A stretch of 64,000 nucleotides of DNA from positions 2,296,501 to 2,360,500 of the forward strand of contig CP136895.1 of assembly GCA_034359265.1 (NCBI GenBank). Direction: 5' to 3'. The stretch is from Canna indica (lineage: Eukaryota > Streptophyta > Magnoliopsida > Zingiberales > Cannaceae). Positions 1 through 12,054 of the stretch are shown here, piece by piece. Both the position numbers and the translations under genes were made by a program. Within the stretch, counting starts at the first letter, position 1, and every line of letters starts with the position of its first letter. The notes below the pieces were generated by a model. The model saw only the letters and a list, made by a program, of their open reading frames with translations, searched no databases and had not been told where the DNA came from.

Positions 1-1600
1 AGTTTTAGAGTCAGATCAATTAAGTGACTAGTTGCTGATGTTTTTATAGCTTAGAGTCAAATCAATTAAGTGATTCTGTTGTTGTTGTTTCTATAGATCT
101 TTAGAGATTAATTATGAATAAATTTTGTATATATTAGTCTCTCAATGTGAAAATTTAAAAATGAAAATATAATTTATCTCTAATCTTGTGTCTCTATGGG
201 TCAATTGTGTTGTAGTGTGTTCTCATCCGACATCGATCTCTCATTCGCGTCGTAGTTACGGTGACAAATCGATAATAATACTAAATTTGTTATTTAATAC
301 TGCACGAAATATGTCAAACCTACAAAACGATATAGTATTCCTTGTATTTTAATGTACAATTTTGTACTATATTTATCAATCTTGTACTGTTGAACAGTTT
401 GCAAAACTAACATACCCTACATAAACCAAATTGACACTTAGAATCAGATTCTTACAAAACTATATAGTATTCCTTGTATTTTAATGTACAATTTTGTACT
501 GTATTTATTTCTTGTACTTTGCAAAAGAACACACCTTATATAAACCAAATTGACACTTAGAATCAGATTCTTTTTGTTAAATAAATGTGATTTTAAACTG
601 ATTGTGTGTTGAACCGATAGTGGATCAATAAAAGATGAGTTAGCTAGAAGTTGGTTTAGAAGGAAAATTAAAATTTTGAAGGATATTTGGAGTTAACTTA
701 ATTTTCCCCAAAATATTATATGGTTTTGATAAAATTAATTAGGACTTTATGACTTTGTGAAAATCTCCATTAATCCTAAGAATGGCACTATGTGCTGAAT
801 CATATATACTTGTCTCAGAGACTAAAATTAATGGATATTATTCAACATATATACATAAACCAGAAGCATGCATGCAGGGAAAATTGTTTGAACTGGGAAG
901 AGGTTGGTGATAGGATTAATTGTGGAGACTGGAGAGCAGGTATACATCACCTCGGCTTGGGGAGCTACATATATATATAAGAATTAATGAATTATGATGA
1001 TGACAAGATGCCCAGCATTTATACTATACAATTCTATTATATTGTGCATGCGTCAGACAGAGATTCCCTCTCATTTACTCCTCTTTCAAATCCCATACCC
1101 CCACATTTATTACTACCTTCGTCTCTTCTCTTCTTTTCTCCCACGTACCATGCATCATAGTAACTGCAGTTTGCATTAACGCTTAAGCCATCCAAAAAGA
1201 TGGAGAAATAACTTCATTATTATATATATGTTGTGATATATTAACATACAGTCGCTTCTAATTACACAACAATGCAAAAGAAAGAGATACACGAGAGTAA
1301 TGCTTAAAGAGATATAATTAAAGAGACGAAGGGCATGGCGAGAATATTGTGAAGGGGAGGAAGAAGGTTTAATTACTATTAATGCTGCAGCCTGCTTTTC
1401 CTCCTCCGGTTGTCGAAGACTTTAAATGCCATCCCCTCCCTCCACCTCCTTAAATTCCAACACATTCTCACCATCCTCTCACGTTCCTCCTCCTCCTCCT
1501 CCTCTCTCTCTCTCTGGATCTTCTTCTTGCATGTCCTCACCCTAATTTTCATCTTCTCCTTGGTTTCTTCCTTCCTTTGGCTTCATCTTCTCTACGCATG
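1..1600. other. AT-rich intergenic region with tandem repeats
   Basis: No protein gene is supported here. The first 110 bases hold a short imperfect direct repeat, and a longer tandem pair lies at 321-571. A pyrimidine-rich, TCC/TCT-repeat stretch at about 1440-1580 precedes the MIR171 hairpin and may be part of its primary transcript. Short open frames in this stretch have no recognisable similarity or codon pattern. Confidence 0.6.
321..571. repeat. Imperfect tandem direct repeat, two units
   Basis: Unit 1 runs from 321 to 452 and unit 2 from 453 to 571. Both begin with ACAAAAC and ATATAGTATTCCTTG, and both end with ACACTTAGAATCAGATTCT. The second unit is shorter by about 13 bases. The origin is unknown. 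Confidence 0.85.
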
Positions 1601-1619
1601 AAACTGCATCAGGCATTGA

Positions 1620-1726
1620 AATAGTTACTGTGATGTTGGCTCGGTTCACTCAGACTGCAACTAAAGCATTGAAAACTCGCATGTTAATTGTCTGATTGAG
1701 CCGTGCCAATATCTCAGTGCTCTTTC
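1620..1726 (+). ncRNA. MIR171: MIR171 precursor hairpin
   Basis: The 21 bases at 1693-1713 (TGATTGAGCC, then GTGCCAATATC) match the mature miR171 of land plants. The opposite arm at about 1630-1652 (TGTTGGCTCGG then TTCACTCA) is a typical miR171 star and pairs with it, with a loop of about 40 bases. The outer stem continues with ACTGTGAT against ATCTCAGT. miR171 is known to guide cleavage of HAIRY MERISTEM/SCL6-type GRAS transcription factor mRNAs, which control meristem maintenance and phase change. Mature sequence on the 3' arm fits the family. The transcript ends cannot be seen. The pairing was done by eye. Confidence 0.9.
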
Positions 1727-3018
1727 ATCCACTAGATGCAGATCGCATCATTATCTGCAAATGAGTACTGCATGCAGATGATTGATCTCTTGGTTACGAG
1801 TAATGCATGGTGAAATGAAGCAGCTGCATGCAGATGTGAACTGGAGCAGGATTTAGTTGCACCAAGTTAAGCCTATATAGATCAGGTAGATATATATCTA
1901 TACAATCAATTGATCCTTGTGCGAGTTTCCTTCACATTATTTGCCAGGTAGCTGAGGATTTATGATCTACAATTATCTTGCATATGCCTGCTTCATCGAT
2001 ATATATCCTGCAGTGATCTCGCAAAACCCAACAAGTAGAGTATGTGGAGTTGTTGTTAGAGAGGATTAATCACTGAAAATAAATGAGAGCAGGTAAACAC
2101 TAGCATTTGAATACAGAATAATAATATTATATATACATCTCTCTATGTGACTATGTGTGTATGTGTTGTGCATGCATGCAGTATATATTACGTGTAATTA
2201 TATTATATATACATCTCTTTAGCTTACGTGTAATTTGTTTTCTACTGCTAATTAATATTGTAGAGTAATTAATTAAATATAATGAGGACGCCAATCAAGC
2301 TGTCACGGTTTGAGACCGTTGACCATGCAACTGCATGGCCAATGGGAAGCCTCCAGGTGGATAACTAACCAGCCCACGAACACCCTGGCCTGCACTAGAA
2401 TGGTCGTGCGAGCCGGGCTTTTGCAGGCCCACAACTCGGCTAACGGAATTACGGCACTATCGCGAGGCTTCGCTGCCTCGAGATCCGTTAAAGCTGACGC
2501 GTGTTGCCAGTAAAAGTCTGACCGGTGCGTCGTGGGATCACGCGACTCGAAGGAAGTTAAGCTGAGGAAAACGACAATGCGCACTCGCGGCGAAGTCAAG
2601 CGTCCGCCTTCCACGTGTCCAGATCGCGATGGGCGGTCGAGATTCGAAAGGAGGACAGTGAAAAAGATGTGACGCGCACAAAAAAGCACATGCCTGGCGA
2701 GTTTTAGGCGCTGTAATTACTGATGTATTATGACTTGCCCAATAAAGTTAATATTATTAATTACAGACTGAAGATAAAGATCAAAGTTTGGCATTTTTAG
2801 ACGCTGCAGTTACTACGGTATTATGACGTGGCAAATAATGGTTGGTTTTTCAAGCCTAAAATTACAATATCTTCATAGCGAATAACAGTAATTATTATCG
2901 CATCGAATAAATATAAAGAGATGCCTACTCTTAACATAATTAATACTTCTGGGTATCCACGTGTACGATGTGGATCTCTCTGGTTGCACGCGTTGTGCAT
3001 GTGATGATTCTTTCCTAA
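1727..3018. other. Intergenic region upstream of the MSL gene
   Basis: No gene is recognised. Positions 2285-2700 are markedly more GC-rich than their surroundings and contain a W-box-like TTGACC near 2319 and an ACGTG core near 2613. Long open frames here look like GC-driven chance frames. The rest is AT-rich. Confidence 0.5.
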
Positions 3019-3029
3019 GATATATAATA
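3019..3029 (+). promoter_or_regulatory. Probable TATA box of the MSL gene
   Basis: GATATATAATA lies about 120 bases upstream of the first ATG at 3147. This spacing allows a start site near 3050 and a short 5' leader. It supports 3147 over any upstream non-ATG start. Confidence 0.5.
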
Positions 3030-3146
3030 GAAAAATATTGTAATTAACCGACGTCTTTGGACTCTAAATTTAGCGCTTTCCAGCTTCCGTTTTCCGCTCT
3101 CCGCTTTTGTTCCTCAGCCTTCTCCGTCGCCTTCTCGACGTCCGCC

Positions 3147-6100
3147 ATGGAATCCCTGAGGAGGTCCTTCAAGTCCCATAATTCATCGCACAAGTATCCA
3201 TCTTCCCGGCCCCTTTCCCATGAGCTAGAGGAACGGCCCATTCTCCTCGACAACGACGACGCCGAGCACCACGGCGAGGTCGTTGTCAAGATCGACGGAA
3301 ACAGCCACGACGGCGGTACGATCAACCAGGCCGCGTCGTCCGAGGATGTCGCCGTCGGCGGCAATAACAGCAAGGTGTGGAGGGAGTCGAGCTATGAATT
3401 TTGGAGGGGGGAAGACGGCGATGGCCGCAGAAGAAGCGGCACCGCCGTCGGCCTTAATGATGACATGCGAGCGTTCAGTTTCAAGAGTCAGCAAAGCAAG
3501 AACCCTGAGGCGGAGACCTCCGAGGATCCCCCTTCGCGACTCATCAGCACATTCCTCCGCAAACAGAGAGCCGCCGGCTCAGAGTTGGCCCTCGACATGG
3601 ACATGGAGATGGAGGAGCTTAGGAAGAACTTCTCCCCTACCTCCGCCTCCGGCTCCAAGGACCTTCGCGTCTCCTTCCAAGCTCCATTCGTTGAGCCCCA
3701 TCCCGATCAATCCTCCTCGCCCTCATCTTCTGATGTCGACGACCGAGGAATCGAACTCCGCCGGCGAAAGGCTTCAACAAGTCCGAGCCCCGTTCCTGAC
3801 GGAGGCGGCGGGGGGGAGGTGCTCCTCTGCACCTCTAGTTCCTCCATCCGCCCCAACTCCAACCTGCTCCTAAACAAGACGCGGTCTAGGCTCATGGACC
3901 CGATGCTGCCTCCGCAGCCGCCAACTGTGGGGTCGAATGCTGCGTCTGTAGCTGCCGGTATTGACGAGATAAAGAAGTCCGGAAGGGTACCAAAATCGGG
4001 ACAACTCAGGTCCGGGCAGATCAGGTCCGGCATGATCGGCAAGTCGCAGCGGTTGGACGAGGACGACGCCGACTCCTTTACCGACGAGGACATTCCCGAC
4101 GACTACAAGAGCACCGAATTCAGCTATCTTACCATCCTGGAGTGGGTGAGCCTCGTTCTCATCATTGCCGCGCTAGCCTGCAGCCTCGCCCTGCGGCCCC
4201 TCAAACGCATGGAGCTATTAGACCTCCACCTCTGGAAATGGCTCCTCCTCCTTTTCGTGCTCATCTGCGGTCGCCTCGTCTCCGGCTGGATCGCCCGGTT
4301 CATCGTCTTCTGCATCGAGCGCAACTTCTTCCTCATACGGAAGCGCGTGCTCTACTTCGTCTATGGCCTCCGCGACGCCGTCCGGAACTGCCTCTGGCTC
4401 AGCCTCGTCCTCCTCTCATGGGAACTCTTATTTGACAACAAGGTGAGACGCCATATAAAAAGCAACACTCTACCGTACGTGACAAAGATTCTCTTCTGCC
4501 TCCTCGTGGCCACCATACTGCGGCTCCTCAAGACCCTGTTTGTGAAGGTCCTTGCGTCGTCCTTCCATGTGAGCACCTACTTCGACCGCATCCAGGAGTC
4601 ACTGTTTAACCAATATGTGATCGAGACGCTCTCAGGCCCGCCGCTGATCGAGATACGACACATAAGGGAGGAGGAGGAGCAAATGATGGCCGAGGTGGAG
4701 AAACTCCAGAATGCAGGGGCCAAGATTACCAGCGAGCTCGAGGAAGCAACCCTGCCGAGCAAGAGCGGCAGGGTGATCGGCAGTGGTCCCATCCGGAAGA
4801 GCGGGCAGATTGGGAAAATTATGAAGCTTACGGGCGGCAAGCAACAGGAGGAAGGAATTACCATTGAGGAGCTCCATAAGCTCAACCAGAAGAATATATC
4901 TGCATGGAGGATGAAGAGGCTGATGAGAATTGTGCGGCACGGCACTCTGTCGACCCTCGATGAGCAGGTTCTGCAAGCGACTGGCGATGATGATTCTTTA
5001 ACGCAGATACGCAGCGAGGTTGAGGCAAAGGTTGCTGCAAGAAAGATTTTTGCCAATGTTGCCAGGCCGGGTGTCAAGTAAGTCTTTTTTTCTTGCTCAG
5101 AATGCTTCCAAAATTGCATTCTATGTTTCCGAGCGAAAGCAATTCTTTCCTGGCTTGATTGTCCTGCTCATTTCCAGTAGATGGTCATATCGAACAAGAC
5201 ATTATTTTCGAAGGATGGAACATATGCAATTTGCAAATTAGTCGTAAAGAATAAAACTTACATGTCTCCAGCAGTGGAGGAAATTGGTTTAACTTTTACA
5301 AACTAAATGCTCACTAAGAGAAACGAGAAAGAAGAAATTTTGTTTTAGTATCTTTTGAAGGAAGGAGATCATCTTTGTTTTAGGAAGGATTTATTGCAAC
5401 AGACATAATTCCTTGATGATAATACACTTCTTTGCCACTCAATCTAAGCATTATTATACTAACGAAGGAAATAAATTTTTCTTGTTGTTTCTGCTTCACT
5501 TCACAAGCATATAATTTATAATAAATCATAATTAAATTGTATGAACTAGAAATGGTACCTAGGATCAGGCTGGGATAATAAAACCTTCAATACAAAGTCA
5601 TAAAATAGGTTTTTTTATTGGAGGTACTTATTTTAGATAGTCATCTAAATGGCATTCTTACTAGTTTATGTGGTGTGAACCTTGTGCTTGATAATTGATA
5701 TAATTAACACATGCTGCTTTAGAATGCAGCTGAATCACTAATTAGAGTGAAAATTTTATAGGTACATCTACTTGCAAGACTTAATGCGCTTCATGAGGGA
5801 TGATGAAGCTGCAAAGACTATGACCATGTTTGTGGGAGGACAAGAAAACAATCGGGTCAACAGGAGATCTCTTAAGAACTGGGTGGTAATGATCTTTTAC
5901 TTTTTTTCTGTGTTTTAAAATCTCATCAGGAAATGCCATCAAGCGGGATGCACCGTTGACTATTAATTTGATCTTAACGCTGCAGGTCAATGCATTTAGA
6001 GAACGTAGAGCTCTTGCGTTGACACTGAATGATACAAAGACTGCTGTAACCAAACTCCACCAAATGGCAAACATTGTCGTTGGAATTATTGTGATTGCTC

Positions 6101-7300
6101 TTTGGCTGATCATTCTGGAAATTGCCTCCACCCATTTCTTTGTTCTACTCAGCTCTCAGCTTTTGCTGTTAGTTTTTATTTTTGGCAACACTTTGAAGAC
6201 GGTCTTTGAAGCTATTATTTTCTTATTTGTGATGCACCCCTTTGACGTCGGTGATCGCTGTGAGGTGGATGGAATCCAGGTAGAATTAAAAAATACTCAA
6301 TTTTATACAATGCTAGCAGCATCATCCAAACTTATCCTATTTATATCAATCTATTTTCGATCTCCCTAAGTTGACATCTCTAATTTTCAGATGTTTGTGG
6401 AGGAGATGAATATCCTCACAACAATTTTTTTGAGGTATGACAACCAGAAAATTACATATCCAAATAGCGTGCTGGCTACATTACCGATCGGCAATTTCTA
6501 CCGGAGTCCAGATATGGGTGAATCAATCGACTTTTCTGTTAGTGTTGCAACTCCTCTGGAAAAGATTGCTCTCATGAGAGAAAGAATTATAGCGTAAGAA
6601 TATCCACCACTTTACTAGCTACTTTTACCATTTAGTGTCATTATCTAATATCCCGATAGAGTGGGTAGAATGAAAAATTGAGGATAAAATGATTCATATA
6701 CATAATAGTCATTTAGATAAGTCATTCAGTATAGAGTAATAGTGTATAAATAGTGCACTGTATACAATTAGCAGAAATGTCAACCAACTGAGCAATTTAG
6801 AATACAACAGTAAAAACTTCTTGATAGGAAAAATTCAGATTTCAATAATCATTCTTTTGATTGGAAGAACCAAATTTTTTTTCTTATATGTAGTTTGTTT
6901 CATGAATCGAAGACGAACACAGCAAATTTCTTACATGTAGCAGAAAATTTTAGGACTTGATATATGCATTTATGATTCATCTAAGTTCTACTTATAATTC
7001 AACTACTGCAGGTTCATGGAGAACAAGAAGGAGCACTGGTATCCTAATCAAATGGTCGTTCTCAGAGATGTGTTTGACATGAACAGGCTTAACGTGTCAA
7101 TCTGGATGCGGCACCGTATTAACTTCCAAGATATGGGAGAGAGGTATGCACGAAGAGAGCTTGTGGTGCAAGAGATGATCAGGGTCTGTAAAGAACTTGA
7201 TATCGAGTACCGCATGCTTCCAATGGATGTGAATGTTCGGAATATGCCTGTTGTTAGTTCCACACGGATACCATCTACCTGGACCACTTTCAATTATTAG
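3147..7300 (+). CDS. Mechanosensitive ion channel protein, MscS-like (MSL4-8 type)
   Basis: Five exons: 3147-5077, 5762-5885, 5986-6279, 6391-6593 and 7012-7300, all with GT-AG borders and matching phases, giving 946 residues. The long N-terminal domain is acidic and Ser-rich, with SGQLRSGQIRSG-type repeats just before the membrane part, as in MSL4-8. Four hydrophobic segments follow in exon 1, starting around FSYLTILEWVSLVLIIAAL, then a cytosolic loop with RVLYFVYGLRDAV upstream and the conserved STYFDRIQESLF. Exon 3 encodes two more segments and the MscS pore region, ending in MHPFDVGDRCEVDGIQ; exon 4 continues with VEEMNILTTIFLR. The predicted role is a plasma-membrane, tension-gated, anion-preferring channel. 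No broken residues are seen. It is convergent with the rhodanese gene. MSL6 is the closest named family member I recognise, but orthology needs a tree. Confidence 0.93.
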
Positions 7301-8021
7301 GTACACTTGCTTTGACTAAGCATTTCGAGGGCTGATCAGTGTGAGTAGACTGAGATACAAGTGAGCTAAGAGTATGTGTTGTATCTAAGTAAAGTTTTTC
7401 TTTTCCGGTTCCTTTTTGTTTCTAAGTCGACGTTATCCACGACACTCCACTTCCGTAGCCCGTTGGAAGACTAGATATGGAATTCCAATATCTCAAATTG
7501 AATGCGTGCTCTGACCCTCTTGAACTGGTGGGATTCTACTGCGATCACCTATAGTTACTTTTAGATGACATTATGAGATGTTTAAACATCTGTATTATCA
7601 TATCATTACTCTGGCAAATTGCTAATAACATAAATGATGTGCTGTTGATATGTGCCCTTGGATTATGTGTTCTTGTCACGGTTTGTATGCACCAGACTGA
7701 TTTATGTTATGTATTGTCGTAAATCTAATTAAGATTGTCTTGTTTGGTTCATCTCTCACAAACATGCCAAACAATCTCCACCCAGGTTGATCAAAAACTT
7801 AAAGGCAGTTATGAGTGATAAAATGCTCAAAATCAGTTTGATTCAGCAGTTGAAGATTGCACAAGAACATGGTTTTGATGACTAATTTCTTTGTATAATA
7901 TATATAAAGAAAGACACTAGATTTGGATCCGAAAAAATTAAGACACACAATGTTGGCTCATGCAGACAAATTTTTTGTCACCAATCAAACGAACAGTATG
8001 CACATTGCCCTTTTCATACAA
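7301..8021. other. Convergent 3' intergenic region
   Basis: This lies between the MSL stop codon and the rhodanese stop codon on the other strand. It should hold both 3' untranslated regions. No further gene is seen. Confidence 0.6.
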
Positions 8022-9984
8022 TTACTTATCTGTTGGAAGACCATTCTCCACCCACGCTGAATAACCACCAGATATATCTGTGATGGCAGTAAAACCCTGC
8101 AAAAGAAATTAAGGTCTATGGTCAATGCTATTGTATTCAGTAAAACTCTGCCTTTGACTTCTCAATAGGCATCAGTTTGTGATAGTATTAATCAGTTTGA
8201 CTTTATGCCCAGTGATAGAACTTGATATATCTCCTCAGGTAGTTAGAATCAGATCATGAACAACTTACAGCTTTTGAAAGCTCAGATGCAGCCATAAACG
8301 AACGTTTTCCACTTAAACATCCCTGTTAGAAAGGAGACGAAGGTAAGAATTCAGGAAACTAGAAGTTTGTGATTAAATTCAAGTCTAAGATCTAATGGAG
8401 ATTAAATTCATATAGTAGCCCACAACAATGATCCTGTCATCCTTTTCGAAAGTTGATAACACTTCCTCCATGAATTTAGGGTTCTTTGACATTCCTGTAT
8501 AAAATATGAAAGGCAAAAATTTAGAAACATATAGTAACTACAAATAAAATTTTCATAAACAACGACAACAAAGTCTTGTCAATCTTGCCTCATCTTAAAA
8601 TAAGAGGTGAAACTAAGAGTGTTGGTGAAATATTTGTACATGTAGTTCTATTTCTGTACTAATTCCATTTCATATTAACAGCAAAAGTCACTAATGCTTA
8701 CAATAATCCATTCCTGAAAAGAAGGAAACAAATTGGAAAAACACACGCACATAGACCGTTGAGAATTTTCAAGTTGATGGGAGGGGAAGGGAAGAGAGAG
8801 TAAAAATTAACCTTGTTTGAATATAGTTTAATAAGGGAATGGAAGGGAAGAGAAAAATTAACCATGTACATTGTAAGAGGAAAGAAGGATAATGAGAAAT
8901 TGATTATAGAAGAGTAACCCAATCAATAGGAATGAGAAGAGGCTACTAGGGTTTAATGAATATCTTATAAATTTATGAAAATAATAAGGACAATTTCATT
9001 AATTTATTTTGGACGATTTTTTTATAATTGAATTCACCCCCATTCAATCTCAAATTAAGGTTGAAAGAAAATTGAAGTTCGAAGAGAAACCAAGGTAAAC
9101 ATTTCCCCTCCATTAATATCATAAAACTAAACAAGGGGAGTTTTTTCCTTCCCTCCGTTCTCCTCCTTTAACCCCAATCCAAACAGAGCAGAGCGTAAGG
9201 TGAACTTTCCTAAACAAAAAGATGAGGTCTTACCTGAGCTAGACCTAAGCATATAAGGAATGTTAACAGCTCCCACCGCATGCCCACCGCTGAACTCCTC
9301 CACTGTCCTACAAATCCAATCTAATCCTCAAAATATTTCTTTTGAAGAGTAAAGCAATAATCCACAAGAAATATATGAGAAAACTTTCTAACTCATCCAA
9401 GATGGATTTCATTGCAGCCTCTTACAGAATCATATCAGAGTTTCTCCAAGACATCCATTACTCTTTGCTAATTAGATTAAGCACGGAAGTGAAAAATATG
9501 GAATTCATGAAATGGGACGAAGCAGGGCCAACCTGACATCGAGGTAGCGATGCCCAGATTTAAGGAGGGCGTGGGCGACGGTGACGGGCACAGACTCGAG
9601 CACGCCAGCTTCTCCATCGCTCGCTTCCGATGCCATCGACTTGATGCAGCTGCAAATGCCATATGCAAAGATCTTCAAAGCCGAAGTCAAATCCAAAGAA
9701 AAGAGCAGCAAAACAGTCAAACCAAAATCATCGAGCATTTGATCGAACCAGCCCAAGAGATTTGGTCGCGGCCCCTTGACGCTGGATGTTGCGCGAGGAT
9801 ACACGGAGCGGATAGGCGTAAGAGCGCGGACGGCCGCCGTCGCCAGGTTCCTGCAAGGAAACCGTTCGATGAAATGTCGCAAAGGTGTGGGCACTGGCGA
9901 AATGCTCTCGAAGAGTGAATACCGCCGGGGGAGCGGAAAGAGATGGAGAGGGAGTGACGAGAGAGAGAAGCAAGTAGAAGACAT
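8022..9984 (-). CDS. Single-domain rhodanese (thiosulfate sulfurtransferase 15/16-like)
   Basis: Exons from 5' to 3' are 9984-9533, 9307-9234, 8494-8424, 8322-8269 and 8096-8022, with GT-AG borders and consistent phases. The conserved domain reads GHRYLDVR, then TVEEFSGGHAVGAVNIPY, GMSKNPKF, and the active-site loop GCLSGKRS with the catalytic cysteine in exon 4. It ends with GFTAITDISGGYSAWVENGLP. Such proteins carry sulfane sulfur; the family includes the senescence- and dark-induced DIN1 protein of plastids. The start is uncertain. An ATG at 9636 gives a compact 125-residue protein like STR16. The frame stays open to an ATG at 9984, adding 116 residues whose first half (MSSTCFSLSSLPLHLF onward) is Ser/Arg-rich, like a plastid transit peptide. 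The hydrophobic stretch before 9636 is atypical and could be untranslated or an unrecognised intron. Confidence 0.85.
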
Positions 9985-10099
9985 GGGTTTCTTCCTGGGT
10001 TCTGTCCGGGATGTGAGTTGCGACGCGGGAGACGAGACGATGCTTTGCTCCTTCCGTCGAGAATGCTCGGCCACGAACAGAGAAGATGGAATGACTTAG

Positions 10100-11980
10100 C
10101 GTTGGAATCTAATTGGCGCTCGTTAACGAGACAGGGAATACTATTAACGCCTACTACAATGCGTACTGTCAGCGATAGCGTGAATCAGTGACGTCAGGAT
10201 TTAATACTTAGGCGCCAACGATGACGGTTGTCGTCATGTCGAGGGAGGAAGAACACTTTTCCCTGTCTCGCACGAGACAGAAAATCTCCGAATGAAGGCT
10301 AATGCTGATAAACCGGATCGAAATTAATCTTGTTTTATTTGATATTTGATATATAGGCTGTTAACGATCGGGTTTGGAGAAAAAAATCTACCCGATCAAT
10401 AAGCAACTGGGTCGGGTCGAGTAATTGGATACCCGTTTAAAAAACAAATATAAAAAACATTTTTTAAAAACATTAACAAGACGTGCATGTCTCGAAACAC
10501 GTGAGAATATGCAGCTCGTGTGGCTGCGTCTTCCTAAGAAGAAGCGGGCACACATCTTCTCAGGGAGAAGAAGCAGTCTCGAGAAGACGCGAGCCACATC
10601 TTCCCGAGCGGGTTTTTTATATTTTTAATATATTTAAAAATATAAATAATTGAGTAATCGAGACGAATCTCGAGCCATCAATTTCCAAATATTAAAATCC
10701 AAAACCCGACCCGACCCAATTATGGTCGGGTTTGAATAAATTGAATCCAACTCGGCCCGATTACCCAACCCGGCCCGATTGGTTCGAGTCGGGGTCAGAT
10801 TCTCAGGTTCATTGGGTCGACCTGACCCAATGAACACTCCCTAGATATAACACTTATATTCCATCAATTGAGAAGGTGGCTTGGTGTTACGACAAAATTA
10901 TCTATTTGTGACGTGAAGATCATGAGTTTGAACTTTGGGAAAGAGAGAGCAGAGCCTACAGATTATGTTTCTTTTTTCCATCCTTCCTCCGAAGTACAAA
11001 TAATTAACACCAATCATCAAGAAGCTGTCAATAGGACTGCAAATCTTTTACTTTTTTTTTCTTTTGATTAAAAAGAATGGACTGCAAAATACATGGATCA
11101 CGATCTATATAAACCTGTAAAGATTAAAACGTTCATTTTCACCTCTATATAAACCTGCAAAATACTTTCTCCCCTTTCTATATAACACATTGCTCTCCAC
11201 CTTTTTTGACAACAATTCAGCATCATAAATTGTTAAGCACTGTAAGTAGTTGGTCTGCTGTAGGGACATATATTGATATGCAGCTGAAGATATCATCTAC
11301 TGTTTGGTGCTAACAAAACATTTCAGTGAAGCTCATTGACTGCTATTAAGCATGGAAAGCTTAAAATATAGTAAAAGCAGGAACCAGAATTTGCAAACTT
11401 CAATAGCAAGAAAATTCTAACATATAATTCATGATGGAACTTATAAAGTTCCATATTAGAGATAAATCCACACTAGCAGTTTTCTAACACCATCTCTCAC
11501 AGCACTCTGGTGTGGAATTCATTGAATTACATAGAATGAAATCGAACAATTAAATTTGTAATAATGAAATAGTATATTTAGATCAATATACAAAAGCAAT
11601 CCTAGAGAAGTAAATAATTAAGGCATTTAGCCCAAAACAAGTGTCATAATCATCTAGAAATATTCTAACCATATATTACAATTTTTAGATTATTCACAAG
11701 TTTCCAACTCATTTTTCCTTTCAATTTCCTGATTATTTGTCTTTCACTCGAGGTTTTGAAAATAGAGAAACTACAGATGGAATTAAAATTTTACTAAGTT
11801 TGTGACCCGAAATCTATTTTTGATCTTATCAATAGTAAGAGAAGTTTTAAGGGGTGTGTTTTGAGATATAACCAATCAAAGAGAATAATCTAAACATGAT
11901 CCAATAACCAATAATCCAATAAAAAAATTAGGAATAGAATATACATGGATACTATTTTATCCATTTTGTATCGAGGTTAG
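10100..11980. other. Intergenic region with decayed repeats
   Basis: No gene is seen. Positions 10345-10848 form a GGGTCGGG/CCCGACCC-rich repeat block whose right end reads AACACTCCCTAG, similar to hAT MITE ends. At about 10870-10935, GGCTTGGTGTTA and GAGTTTGAACTT resemble the A and B boxes of a tRNA-derived SINE, but this is weak. The remainder is AT-rich. Confidence 0.4.
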
Positions 11981-11983
11981 TTT

Positions 11984-12054
11984 GGATACATGGCCAACCG
12001 GTAAGGCGGGGGACTGCAAATCCTTTATCCCCCGTTCAAATTTCGGTGTTGCCT
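11984..12054 (+). pseudogene. Plastid-derived trnC-GCA relic
   Basis: The stretch GTAAGGCGGGGGACTGCAAA, followed by TCCTTTATCCCCCGTTCAAA, resembles plastid tRNA-Cys with a GCA anticodon rather than nuclear tRNA-Cys. The acceptor stem (GGATACA against TGTTGCC) has mismatches and the T arm is altered (TTTCGG), so it is unlikely to be functional. It is probably a nuclear insert of plastid DNA. The following bases to about 12235, including CGACGAATTCCGTCCCCGGA, may be part of the same insert. Confidence 0.65.

Noticed and set aside
2303..2689. A 128-codon frame on the minus strand
   Set aside because: It lies in a GC-rich stretch, has an overlapping frame on the other strand and no recognisable domain or splice context.
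3057..3146. A 30-residue upstream extension of the MSL protein
   Set aside because: It would start at TTG; the first ATG, at 3147, fits the TATA position.
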